From Sphingopyxis sp. CCNWLW2 (GTDB taxonomy: Bacteria; Pseudomonadota; Alphaproteobacteria; Sphingomonadales; Sphingomonadaceae), in NCBI RefSeq assembly GCF_037095755.1, contig NZ_JBAWKJ010000001.1, positions 2,111,001-2,175,000 on the forward strand: DNA of 64,000 nucleotides, in the 5' to 3' direction. A program made the position numbers and the translations under genes. The notes below the pieces were generated by a model. The model had not been told where the DNA came from. It saw only the letters and a program-made list of their open reading frames with translations, and ran no database searches. Below are positions 7,207 through 15,126 of this stretch, piece after piece; the stretch's first letter is position 1, and every line of letters begins with the position of its first letter.

Positions 7207-9921
7207 ATGAAGACCAGATTGTTCATGTTTACGAGTGCGTCGATGGCGGCCTTGCTCGCATCGGCGTCCGCCGCGGCGCAGACGTCGGACGAGCAAGTCG
7301 AAACTGGCAGCGTGGCCAGCGAAGACACCGCGGCGACCGATCGCGAAATCGTCGTGACCGGCCAGCGCGCCAGCCTGCAGGCGGCTCGCAACATCAAGCG
7401 CAATTCGGACCAGGTGGTCGAGGCGATCGTCGCCGACGACATCGGCAAATTCCCCGACTCCACCGTGGCGGCCGCTCTGCAACGCGTTCCCGGCATCCAG
7501 ACCGTCAACGGCTTCAACAACGAGGTCGTCAGCCCGCTCGTCCGCGGCATCGGCGATATTTTGACGACGCTCGACGGGCGCGAGATCTTCACCGGGGTCG
7601 GCCGCGGCTTCGCCTTTCAGGACCTGCCCGCCGAGGCGCTGGCGGGGGCCGAGGTTTATAAATCGAACTCGGCCAACCTGCTCGAAGGCGGAGTGGCCGG
7701 TGTCATCAACCTCAAGCTGCAGAAGCCGTTCAACTTCAAGGAAGGCGTCAGCGTCGCGCTCAACGCGCGCGGCAGCTATGGCAAGGAAGTCGACAAGTTC
7801 AGCTATACGGTCGGCGGACTGATCAGCGGCCACTGGAATGTCGGCGACGGCGAGTTCGGTGCGCTCCTCAACATTTCCTACTCGGATCAGAATTTCAACC
7901 GGCCGATCTCGTTCAACTGCGATCCGCGCTCGGGCTCCAACGGCCCTCCGGGCGCCGCGGGGATCGTACTGCCGACCTGCGTCGGCGGGCTGACCGACAC
8001 CGGCGGCTATCGCCGCCCGCAGGCCAATCTTGCGCTCCAGTGGAAACCGACCCCCGAACTCGAGCTGTATGTCGATGGTCTCTACAGCGGCTATCGCTCG
8101 CGCTTCGCCACCAATTTCATCTTCTCCGATATCTTCGCGGCGCAAAACATCACCAACGCCGTCGCGGGCGACGAATGTTTCACGGCGCAGGTCGACGGCG
8201 GGGGCTTCCCGACCCGAAATGGCGGGACCAACCAGAATCTGTGCCTTGGCGAAAGCGCGACCTTCAACAATGTCCCCGGCCTGACGAGCACCCAGGCCAA
8301 GCGCGACAAGACCGACCAATGGCTGATCGCGGGCGGCATGCGGTATGATAATGACCGCATTCATTTCGACACCGATCTTTCCTATTTCGACACGACGTTC
8401 AAGGCGCGCAACATCATCGTCGATATCGGCAAGACGATCCCCGCGGTGAATGTCACCATCAACGACAATGGGCATGGCACGACCGTGATGACGGGCGATC
8501 CGCTGAGCGATCCCAATGATTTCCGCTTTGCGAACAGCCTGTTCCAGGACATCAACACCTCGAAAAGCTCGCTGAAGGCGTGGCGGACCGACTTCAGCTA
8601 CGACGTCGAAAGCTTCATCGACCAGATCCAGCTCGGCTTTCGCTATGCGGACCGCAAGGCGTCGTTCGAAGGCTTTGCCGGCGGCCCCGCCGCGCCCGGC
8701 GGCAACCGTGTCACGCAGGTCAATTCGGTCGGGCTGCCTTCCGATTTCCTGATCCTGTCGCCGGCGTCGATCCCGTTCATCAACAACGGGGCGAACTGGT
8801 ACACTCCCGATCCCGACTTCCTGCGCGAAAACACCGACCTCCTGCGCCAGCTCTATGGCGCGCCGACGGGCGACCCGGCGCCGGACCCGTCGCGCAGCTA
8901 CCGCGCGAACGAAAAGACGATGTCGGGCTATGCGCAGATCAAATATGCCGCCGACCTTGGCGGTGACATGCTGGTCGACGGCCTTGTCGGGGTGCGCTGG
9001 GTAACGAACGACCGGGACCTGCAAGGGACGGGCCGGGTGAGCGGCGTGCTGACGCCTGTCCGGCGGTCGAGCACCGAAACCGACTTCCTGCCGAACGCCA
9101 GCGTCCGGCTGAAGCTGACGCCCGAACTCCAGCTCCGTGCGACCTATGCCAAGACGCTGTCGCGCCCGGCGTTCGGCGATCTCAACCCCGGCCTTTTCTA
9201 TCAAGTGCCGAACAACGCCAATATCCGCCCCAACGGCAATGGCGGGAATCCGGATTTGCGGTCGCAGAAATCGGAAGCGTGGGATGCGACCGCGGAATAT
9301 TATTTCGGCCCGTCGAGCTATGTTTCGGCCGCCGTTTACTACCGCGAGATCAAGGATCGCGTCGCGATCGGCGTCGAGCCCGAGGTTATCGACGGCATCA
9401 CCTATAATATCTCGCGTCCGCGCAACTTGGGCGGTGCCCAGTTGAAGGGTGTGGAAGTCAGCGGACAGATGTTCTTCGATTTCCTGCCCGAAGGGCTCGA
9501 CGGGCTCGGCATGTTCGGAAACTTCACCTTTGCCGACAGCAAGATCAAGACCCCGACCGATCCGCTCGTCGGCGAACCGCTGCTCGGCGTGTCGAAATAT
9601 AGCTATAATATCGGCGGCCTGTACGAGAAATACGGCTTCACCGCGCGCGTCGTTTACACCTGGCGCGGCAAGTTCAACGAGGGCCTGTTCGGCGGCGGCT
9701 TGCTGGTGCCGGGCGACGGCGCGAAGTTCAACCGCGTCAAGGCGAACGGCCGGCTCGATTTCTCGGTCAGCTATGACATCAACGAGAATCTGGCGCTCAG
9801 CGTTGACGGCGTGAACGTCCTCAAGAGCAAATATTACAGCTATTTCCACACGCCGGGCTTCCCGCACGACATCCGCGTCGACGACAGCTTCTATGGAGCG
9901 AGCCTGCGCGCGCGCTTCTGA
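7207..9921 (+). CDS. TonB-dependent outer-membrane receptor for a glycan
   Basis: Imports oligosaccharides across the outer membrane with TonB energy. The 904 residues comprise a signal peptide (to about residue 24, ASASAAAQ), a TonB-box-like DREIVVTGQRAS, a plug domain with VADDIGKFPDSTVAAALQRV, and a long beta-barrel ending in SFYGASLRARF with the expected C-terminal aromatic residue. The IGKFPD plug motif is typical of the sphingomonad, Caulobacter and Xanthomonas carbohydrate receptors. The ATG at 7207 is preceded by GGGGAGA. The GH43 gene downstream starts inside its stop codon, so surface uptake and periplasmic cleavage are coupled. Regulation through the palindrome at 7130-7140 is likely. 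Confidence 0.93.
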   Translation: MKTRLFMFTSASMAALLASASAAAQTSDEQVETGSVASEDTAATDREIVVTGQRASLQAARNIKRNSDQVVEAIVADDIGKFPDSTVAAALQRVPGIQTVNGFNNEVVSPLVRGIGDILTTLDGREIFTGVGRGFAFQDLPAEALAGAEVYKSNSANLLEGGVAGVINLKLQKPFNFKEGVSVALNARGSYGKEVDKFSYTVGGLISGHWNVGDGEFGALLNISYSDQNFNRPISFNCDPRSGSNGPPGAAGIVLPTCVGGLTDTGGYRRPQANLALQWKPTPELELYVDGLYSGYRSRFATNFIFSDIFAAQNITNAVAGDECFTAQVDGGGFPTRNGGTNQNLCLGESATFNNVPGLTSTQAKRDKTDQWLIAGGMRYDNDRIHFDTDLSYFDTTFKARNIIVDIGKTIPAVNVTINDNGHGTTVMTGDPLSDPNDFRFANSLFQDINTSKSSLKAWRTDFSYDVESFIDQIQLGFRYADRKASFEGFAGGPAAPGGNRVTQVNSVGLPSDFLILSPASIPFINNGANWYTPDPDFLRENTDLLRQLYGAPTGDPAPDPSRSYRANEKTMSGYAQIKYAADLGGDMLVDGLVGVRWVTNDRDLQGTGRVSGVLTPVRRSSTETDFLPNASVRLKLTPELQLRATYAKTLSRPAFGDLNPGLFYQVPNNANIRPNGNGGNPDLRSQKSEAWDATAEYYFGPSSYVSAAVYYREIKDRVAIGVEPEVIDGITYNISRPRNLGGAQLKGVEVSGQMFFDFLPEGLDGLGMFGNFTFADSKIKTPTDPLVGEPLLGVSKYSYNIGGLYEKYGFTARVVYTWRGKFNEGLFGGGLLVPGDGAKFNRVKANGRLDFSVSYDINENLALSVDGVNVLKSKYYSYFHTPGFPHDIRVDDSFYGASLRARF

Positions 9922-10868
9922 TGATATCCTCCCGCCGTCGGTGGGCGTGGGCGGCCGCGGTAGCGATTTCGCTGCCCGGTCCGGTCACGCCCGCCGAGCT
10001 TTCGGGGCCGCAATCGCTTGCCGGGGCCGACCCGCATGCGGTGGCGATCGGCGACGAACTATGGATCTATCCGACCGACGGCGGCGGAGGAGACCGGCTG
10101 TCGGCCTGGACGACGCGCGATCTGCGGCATTGGCGGTTTCGCGGCGTCATCCTGCGCCGTGACGCGATCGGTTGGATCGACGATGACGGCGCGCCTCGCC
10201 ACCATCTTTGGGCACCGGCGCTGATCGCGGCGAACGGTCGCTACTATCTCTTCTATTCGGTCGGTCCGCAAAACCCGACGCCCAGCCGGATCGGCGTCGC
10301 GGTCGCCGATCGGCCGGAGGGCCCGTTCGCGGACTCGGGCCGCCCGCTGCTCACGGGCGATGCGGGGTTCGAGGCGATCGACCCGATGATATTCCGCGAT
10401 CCCGCGAGCGGCCGTTTTTACCTCTACGCCGGCGGCAGCGCCGGATCGCGCCTTCGCATCTATCGGCTGGCGGACGACCTGCTTTCGATCGTCGACGAGG
10501 TCGCGACCGAACAGCCGCCGCATTTTACCGAGGGCGCCTTCATGCACGAACGCGCCGGCATCTATTATCTTTCCTACAGCCACGGCGCCTGGAACAGCGC
10601 GGGCTATTCGGTCCATTATGCGACCGGCCCTTCGCCCGCCGGCCCCTGGCGCTATCGCGGTGTACTGCTGCAGTCCGATGCGGCCTATCAAGGCCCCGGA
10701 CACCACAGCTTCGTTCGCGACCCCGCCAGCGGCGACTGGCTGATCGTTTATCACCGCTGGCCGACGCGCGACAAAAGCGCGCCGTTGCAGGGCAAGCGCC
10801 GTATAGCCGTTGAGCCCGTCCGTTACGCGTCCGACGGGGCGATCCTGCCGATCGCCATGACCGACTAG
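9921..10868 (+). CDS. GH43-family glycoside hydrolase, exported
   Basis: Predicted periplasmic inverting glycosidase of 315 residues: alpha-L-arabinofuranosidase, beta-xylosidase or exo-beta-galactanase type. After a short signal peptide (AAAVAISLPGPVTPAE) the GH43 triad appears in order: an Asp in GADPHAVAIG (catalytic base), an Asp in AIDPMIFRD (pKa modulator) and a Glu in TEGAFMHE (acid). HHLWAPALIAANGRYYLFYS and PGHHSFVRDPASGDWLIVYHRW are classical blade motifs. Its ATG overlaps the receptor stop by one base. The last four bases are shared with the convergent regulator gene. Exo-beta-1,3-galactanase would suit the locus, but the sequence alone does not distinguish substrates. Confidence 0.88.
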   Translation: MISSRRRWAWAAAVAISLPGPVTPAELSGPQSLAGADPHAVAIGDELWIYPTDGGGGDRLSAWTTRDLRHWRFRGVILRRDAIGWIDDDGAPRHHLWAPALIAANGRYYLFYSVGPQNPTPSRIGVAVADRPEGPFADSGRPLLTGDAGFEAIDPMIFRDPASGRFYLYAGGSAGSRLRIYRLADDLLSIVDEVATEQPPHFTEGAFMHERAGIYYLSYSHGAWNSAGYSVHYATGPSPAGPWRYRGVLLQSDAAYQGPGHHSFVRDPASGDWLIVYHRWPTRDKSAPLQGKRRIAVEPVRYASDGAILPIAMTD

Positions 10869-11584
10869 TCTTCGCTCGTTTCGATGAGGTCGAGGACGTC
10901 GCCGATGATCTTCTTCATCGCCTTGCGCGCGCGGTCGGGATTGCGGCGTACGATCGCCTCGCTGACCGCCGCATGGTCGGCGACACTCGCCGAACGGCCC
11001 TTGATACGGTTCGTGAAGCGGATCGAACTGCGGAGCGCCGTGGTCACGACGTCGCGGAACTGGACGAAAAAGGGGTTGCCCGACGCGCGCAGGATCGCGA
11101 CGTGAAAGGCGATGTCGGCGTCGAGCGTATCGTCGAGTCCGCGCTCCGCCGCTTCCATCCGCCGGAGTCCGGCAAGGATCGGCTCGAGCTCGGCATCGCT
11201 CGCATTGGCGGCGGCGAGCGCCGCCGCCTCGGGCTCGATCGCGACGCGCAGCTGGTTGAACTGGCGCAGCAGGTCGACCGAAAATTTGCGTTCAAGAAGC
11301 CAGCGCAGGACGTCGGTGTCGAACAGGTTCCACGTCGTCGCGGGCTGGACGATCGTGCCCTGGCGCGGGCGCGCGCTGAGCAGGCCCTTGGCGGTCAGCA
11401 TCTTCACTGCCTCGCGCGTCACCTGCCGGCTGACGCCATGCTGCTTCGCCAGCTCGGCCTCGGTGGGAAAGGGCTCGTCTTCGTAAGCGCCGATGACGAT
11501 CGCGCGGCCCAGCGCATCGAGGAGGCCATAGGTGAGGTTGCGTCCCAATCGGGTTCGCAGTTCCGCCGGATCGCCTGGTTGCAC
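10865..11584 (-). CDS. FadR-subfamily GntR transcriptional regulator of the galactose locus
   Basis: Probable repressor of the surrounding catabolic genes, released by a sugar-acid intermediate. The 239 residues have an N-terminal winged helix (about 15-85; FPTEAELAKQHGVSRQVTREAVKML) and a C-terminal all-helical FCD ligand domain (about 100-230) with the metal-type pattern D-x3-H in DADIAFHVAIL and further histidines such as VADHAAVSEAI. It is convergent with the GH43 gene (four-base overlap) and divergent from the symporter gene. It is the only regulator in the first 15 kb, and operator-like sites at 965-975, 7130-7140 and 11725-11735 suit a protein of this subfamily. Similarity to DgoR-type galactonate regulators is plausible; the effector is inferred. 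Confidence 0.87.
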   Translation of the reverse strand: MQPGDPAELRTRLGRNLTYGLLDALGRAIVIGAYEDEPFPTEAELAKQHGVSRQVTREAVKMLTAKGLLSARPRQGTIVQPATTWNLFDTDVLRWLLERKFSVDLLRQFNQLRVAIEPEAAALAAANASDAELEPILAGLRRMEAAERGLDDTLDADIAFHVAILRASGNPFFVQFRDVVTTALRSSIRFTNRIKGRSASVADHAAVSEAIVRRNPDRARKAMKKIIGDVLDLIETSED

Positions 11585-11697
11585 GCTTTTCCCTCTCTTG
11601 CCCGCACCGCCGGAAAAGGCGCTTCGCGGTATCCCGTCCCTCGCGGGCTCACTCGCACTTTGTATCGCCCGCAGCTAGGCTCTAGACAAGTGGCATA

Positions 11698-11737
11698 GAT
11701 CATATAAATATAAAGTCCTATAAATCGTATAAATAGA
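11698..11737. promoter_or_regulatory. AT-rich promoter/operator between regulator and symporter genes
   Basis: This AT-rich block in the 211-bp divergent gap holds GATCATATAAATA (11698-11710) and TCGTATAAATAGA (11725-11737). The latter matches TCGTATAAGCAGA (975-963, minus strand) at 11 of 13 positions and shares T(T/C)GTAT(T/A)A with the palindrome at 7130-7140. It probably controls both the regulator itself and the symporter-kinase-aldolase operon. Confidence 0.5.
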
Positions 11738-11795
11738 CGATCGCGCTTTTTCGGCGCGGCGTTTGCGGGACACCGCGGGAAAGGGGATGCCGAAT

Positions 11796-13379
11796 ATGAC
11801 GCTGACGACGCTCGATGTGATGGTGATCGTCGCATATGCGATCGGGATTTTTGGGCTCGCGCAGTGGGTCAGCCGCGAAAAGGGCGGCAAGGCCAAGGAC
11901 AGCGCCGACTATTTCCTCGCGTCGAAGAATCTGCCCTGGTGGGCGATCGGCGCGTCGCTGATCGCCGCCAATATTTCGGCCGAGCAGATCGTCGGCATGT
12001 CGGGATCGGGCTATGCGATCGGTCTGGCGATCGCCTCCTATGAATGGATGGCGGCGCTCACCTTGCTGATCGTCGGCAAATTTTTCCTGCCGATTTTCAT
12101 CCGCAACGAGATTTTCACGATGCCGCAGTTCCTCGAACAGCGCTACGGCACCAACATCCGCACGCTAATGGCGATTTTCTGGCTCGCGCTCTACATCTTC
12201 GTGAACCTCACATCGATCGTCTGGCTGGGGTCGATCGCGGTCAACAAGGTGGCAGGGGTCGATCAGGATGTCGCGCTGTTCGCGCTCGGCGGCTTTGCGC
12301 TGCTTTACCAGCTCTACGGGGGGCTGAAGGCGGTCGCGCTCACCGACATCGTCCAGGTCACCTTGCTCGTTCTCGGCGGTCTGCTCATCTCGGGCATCAC
12401 GCTCAGCGAAATCGGCGGTGACGCGGGGCTGATCGGCGGCTTCAGCCGCCTGACCAGCGAACTGCCCGGGCACTTCGACATGATCCTGACTTCGGACAAT
12501 CCCTTCTACAAAGATCTGCCCGGCATCTCGGTGCTGATCGGCGGAATGTGGATCGCGAACCTGTCCTATTGGGGGTTCAACCAATATATCATCCAGCGCG
12601 CGCTCGCGGCGAAGAGCTTGGCAGAGGCGCAAAAGGGCATCGTGTTCGCGGCCTTTCTCAAGCTGCTGATGCCGGTGATCGTCGTGCTGCCGGGGATCGC
12701 CGCGGTGATGCTTGCGCCCGACCTCGCGAAACCCGACGAAGCCTATCCGACGATGATGCGGCTGCTGCCCGCGGGCATATTGGGGCTGGTCTTTGCGGCG
12801 CTGATGGCCGCGGTGGTGGCGTCGACCGCGTCGAAGATCAATTCGATCGCGACGATCTTCACGCTCGATCTTTATGCCAAATTCTCGCCCGCGCATGCCG
12901 GCGAACGGAGCGAGGCGGGCGAGAAGAAACTGGTGCTCGTCGGGCGCGTGGTCGCCGTGGTCGCGACATTGCTCGCGCTGATCACGGCGCGCCCCTTGCT
13001 CGGCGGTTCGGATCAGGCGTTCCAGTTCATCCAGGAGTTTTCGGGCTTCTTCACTCCCGGCATCACGGTGATCTTCCTGCTCGGCCTGTTCTGGAAGCGC
13101 GCAAGCGAGGCGGGCGCGATCGCCGCGGCGGTGGCGTCGGTCGGTTTCTCCTATCTGTTCAAGCTGCTCGCGCCTTCGATCCCGTTCATGGATCGCATGG
13201 GGATCGTATTCCTGATCGCGCTCGCGCTGGCGGTGGGCCTGTCGCTGCTGATGCCGGCCACCGCCGACAAGGACCGCATCACGGCCGAAGGCGTCAGTTT
13301 CCGCACGACGACCAGTTTCAACGTGGCAAGCGGCGCGGTCATCGCGATCCTGATCGCGCTCTATGCGACCTGGTGGTAG
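11796..13379 (+). CDS. Sodium/sugar symporter (SSS family, vSGLT-like)
   Basis: Imports galactose or a related hexose with Na+ across the inner membrane. The 527 residues contain about 14 hydrophobic segments. Family hallmarks are DYFLASKNLPWWAIGASLIA near the start, NISAEQIVGMSGSGYAIG on the discontinuous first core helix, and MAAVVASTASKINSIATIF later, where the serine pair contributes to the Na2 site in vSGLT. The ATG at 11796 is ten bases after AAGGGG; upstream in-frame codons (11763, 11787) are placed worse. It heads a three-gene operon with the KDGal kinase and KDPGal aldolase, which fixes the pathway it serves. Confidence 0.9.
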   Translation: MTLTTLDVMVIVAYAIGIFGLAQWVSREKGGKAKDSADYFLASKNLPWWAIGASLIAANISAEQIVGMSGSGYAIGLAIASYEWMAALTLLIVGKFFLPIFIRNEIFTMPQFLEQRYGTNIRTLMAIFWLALYIFVNLTSIVWLGSIAVNKVAGVDQDVALFALGGFALLYQLYGGLKAVALTDIVQVTLLVLGGLLISGITLSEIGGDAGLIGGFSRLTSELPGHFDMILTSDNPFYKDLPGISVLIGGMWIANLSYWGFNQYIIQRALAAKSLAEAQKGIVFAAFLKLLMPVIVVLPGIAAVMLAPDLAKPDEAYPTMMRLLPAGILGLVFAALMAAVVASTASKINSIATIFTLDLYAKFSPAHAGERSEAGEKKLVLVGRVVAVVATLLALITARPLLGGSDQAFQFIQEFSGFFTPGITVIFLLGLFWKRASEAGAIAAAVASVGFSYLFKLLAPSIPFMDRMGIVFLIALALAVGLSLLMPATADKDRITAEGVSFRTTTSFNVASGAVIAILIALYATWW

Positions 13380-13392
13380 GTCGGACGGGCGC

Positions 13393-14265
13393 ATGGACGG
13401 ACATTTTCTCGCCATAGACTGGGGCACCACCAACCGCCGCGTGTACAGCATCGACGCGGGCGGCGCGGTGATCGAAACCGAGCGCGACGACCGCGGCGTG
13501 CTGGCGATTGCGCCGGGCAGTTTCGATGCCGAGGCGGCGGGTATTCGCGCGCGCTTTGGCGATGTCCCGATGCTGTGCGCCGGCATGGTCGGATCGAAGC
13601 GCGGCTGGCACGAAATTCCCTATGTGCCGGCGCCCGCCGATTTTGCCGCCATCGCGCGCGGCACGCAGTGGATCGACGCGCGGCGCACCGCGATCGTCCC
13701 CGGCGTGTGCCGCCTCGACGACAGCCGCGCCGACGTGATGCGCGGCGAAGAGGTCCAGTTTCTCGGCGCGCTCGAGGCGGGGCTGGTGCCCGACGAAGCG
13801 ATGCTCTGCCAGCCCGGCACCCATTGCAAATGGGCGCGGGTCGCGGACGGCCGCCTCGTCGATTTCACCACGACGATGACCGGTGAATTATTCGCGCTGC
13901 TCAAGCAGCACAGCCTGCTGGCCGATCTGCTCGACGGCGATGTCGGACCGAACGAGGGGTTCCTGGCGGGCGTCCGTCAGGCGCACGGGCAGGATCTGCT
14001 GTCGCTGCTCTTCTCCGTCCGCGCGGCCCGCCTGCTCGGGTCGCTGCCGCTCGAGCAAAGCGCGTCTTTTACCAGCGGATTGCTTATCGGCAGCGACGTC
14101 CGCGCGCGCCTCACCGACCCGTCGGAGCCGGTGCATGTGCTTGCCGATGCCCATCTTGGCGGGCTTTACCGCTGCGCGATCGAGGAACTGGGCGGCTCGG
14201 CGATCCTCGTCGATAGCCATGCCGCCTTTGTCGCCGGCATCACCCGAATCTGGAAGGAGCTATGA
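13393..14265 (+). CDS. dgoK: 2-dehydro-3-deoxygalactonokinase
   Basis: Phosphorylates 2-keto-3-deoxygalactonate with ATP to KDPGal in the De Ley-Doudoroff pathway. The 290 residues match DgoK throughout: the N-terminal phosphate-binding LAIDWGTTNRRVYS, GMVGSKRGWHEIPY, LCQPGTHCKWARV and FTTTMTGELFALLKQHS are all family signatures. The ATG at 13393 was chosen because the ASKHA-type first strand begins five residues later. It sits 13 bp after the symporter and overlaps dgoA by four bases. No truncation or missing motif is apparent. Confidence 0.95.
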   Translation: MDGHFLAIDWGTTNRRVYSIDAGGAVIETERDDRGVLAIAPGSFDAEAAGIRARFGDVPMLCAGMVGSKRGWHEIPYVPAPADFAAIARGTQWIDARRTAIVPGVCRLDDSRADVMRGEEVQFLGALEAGLVPDEAMLCQPGTHCKWARVADGRLVDFTTTMTGELFALLKQHSLLADLLDGDVGPNEGFLAGVRQAHGQDLLSLLFSVRAARLLGSLPLEQSASFTSGLLIGSDVRARLTDPSEPVHVLADAHLGGLYRCAIEELGGSAILVDSHAAFVAGITRIWKEL

Positions 14266-14879
14266 TGGATTTCGCTTCGGCGCTGGCGCAATGCCCGCTT
14301 ATCGCCATTCTCAGGGGAATCCGGCCGGAAGAGGCGGCGGCGGCGGGCGAGGTGCTTGTGGATTCGGGGTTTACCCTCATCGAAGTCCCGCTGAATTCGC
14401 CCGACCCACTGCGCAGCATCGCGATACTGGCTGGCGCGGTCGGCGATCGGGCGGTCGTCGGCGCGGGGACGGTGTTGTCGTGCAGCCAGGTGACTGACGT
14501 CGCCGCGGCGGGCGGGCGGCTCATCGTGTCACCGAACACCGACGCCGCCGTCATCGCCGCGACCGTGGAAGCGGGCCTCGCGTCGGTTCCGGGTTTCCTC
14601 ACCCCGTCGGAAGCGTTCGCGGCGCATGCGGCCGGGGCGACGGCGCTGAAATATTTCCCGGCCGAAGCCTCGTCCCCCCAAATCTTGAAAGCGCTGAAAA
14701 CGGTCTTGCCGCCGGATGTCCCCGTGATCGTCACGGGCGGCATCACCCCCGATAAATTGGCGCTTTGGCGCGCTTCGGGGGCGACGGGCTTCGGGCTGGG
14801 CGGCGCGCTCTATCGCCCCGGGATCGCGCTCGGCGATCTGAAACGGCATGCCGACGATTTCGTCCTGGCGAGCCGTTAA
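14262..14879 (+). CDS. dgoA: 2-dehydro-3-deoxy-6-phosphogalactonate aldolase
   Basis: Cleaves KDPGal to pyruvate and D-glyceraldehyde 3-phosphate. The 205-residue class I aldolase carries the general acid/base E41 in TLIEVPLNSP and the Schiff-base K130 in GATALKYFPAE, plus PLIAILRGI and VVGAGTVLS typical of the KDPG/KDPGal aldolase barrel. The EVPLNS motif is the form seen in the galactonate rather than the gluconate enzyme. The ATG at 14262 overlaps the dgoK stop (ATGA); a second ATG follows directly at 14265. It is the last gene of the symporter operon. Confidence 0.95.
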   Translation: MMDFASALAQCPLIAILRGIRPEEAAAAGEVLVDSGFTLIEVPLNSPDPLRSIAILAGAVGDRAVVGAGTVLSCSQVTDVAAAGGRLIVSPNTDAAVIAATVEAGLASVPGFLTPSEAFAAHAAGATALKYFPAEASSPQILKALKTVLPPDVPVIVTGGITPDKLALWRASGATGFGLGGALYRPGIALGDLKRHADDFVLASR

Positions 14880-14889
14880 AGTCCATATC

Positions 14890-14914
14890 GACCGGACGGC
14901 TTCCGTCACCGGTC
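14890..14914 (+). terminator. Hairpin after dgoA
   Basis: GACCGGACGG and CCGT-CA-CCGGTC pair across a CTT loop, with a two-base bulge, eleven bases after the dgoA stop. There is no T-run, so it may be a weak or Rho-assisted terminator. It separates the galactose operon from the next promoter at 15007. Confidence 0.45.
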
Positions 14915-15006
14915 GAATCTGCGGCGCGAGGAAAAGGCTCGAAAAGCGGCGACGGGCGCGATCTCGTGGACCGGGCCGGAACGCCTTTGTCCCGCGACGG
15001 CGCGGC

Positions 15007-15032
15007 GCAACTTGTGACGCGGTGCAGGCGTT
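15007..15032 (+). promoter_or_regulatory. EcfG-like stress promoter GCAAC-N17-CGTT
   Basis: GCAAC at 15007-15011 and CGTT at 15029-15032 are 17 bases apart and differ in one base from the alphaproteobacterial general stress consensus GGAAC-N16/17-CGTT. The glycosyltransferase start at 15127 is 94 bases downstream. The same element recurs before other genes of this island, which raises confidence above that of a single match. Confidence 0.6.
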
Positions 15033-15126
15033 GATGGGGTTGTGATGATGTGCTTGCCGCTTCTCCAAGCGGTCGGGGGGCACCGAGTCCAGTTCGATTG
15101 AGGGGGAAATCAGAAAAGGCGTCGCA

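Noticed and set aside
7156..9867. 903-codon minus-strand frame opposite the TonB receptor
   Set aside because: It mirrors the receptor codons, lacks any domain and has no ribosome site or promoter context.
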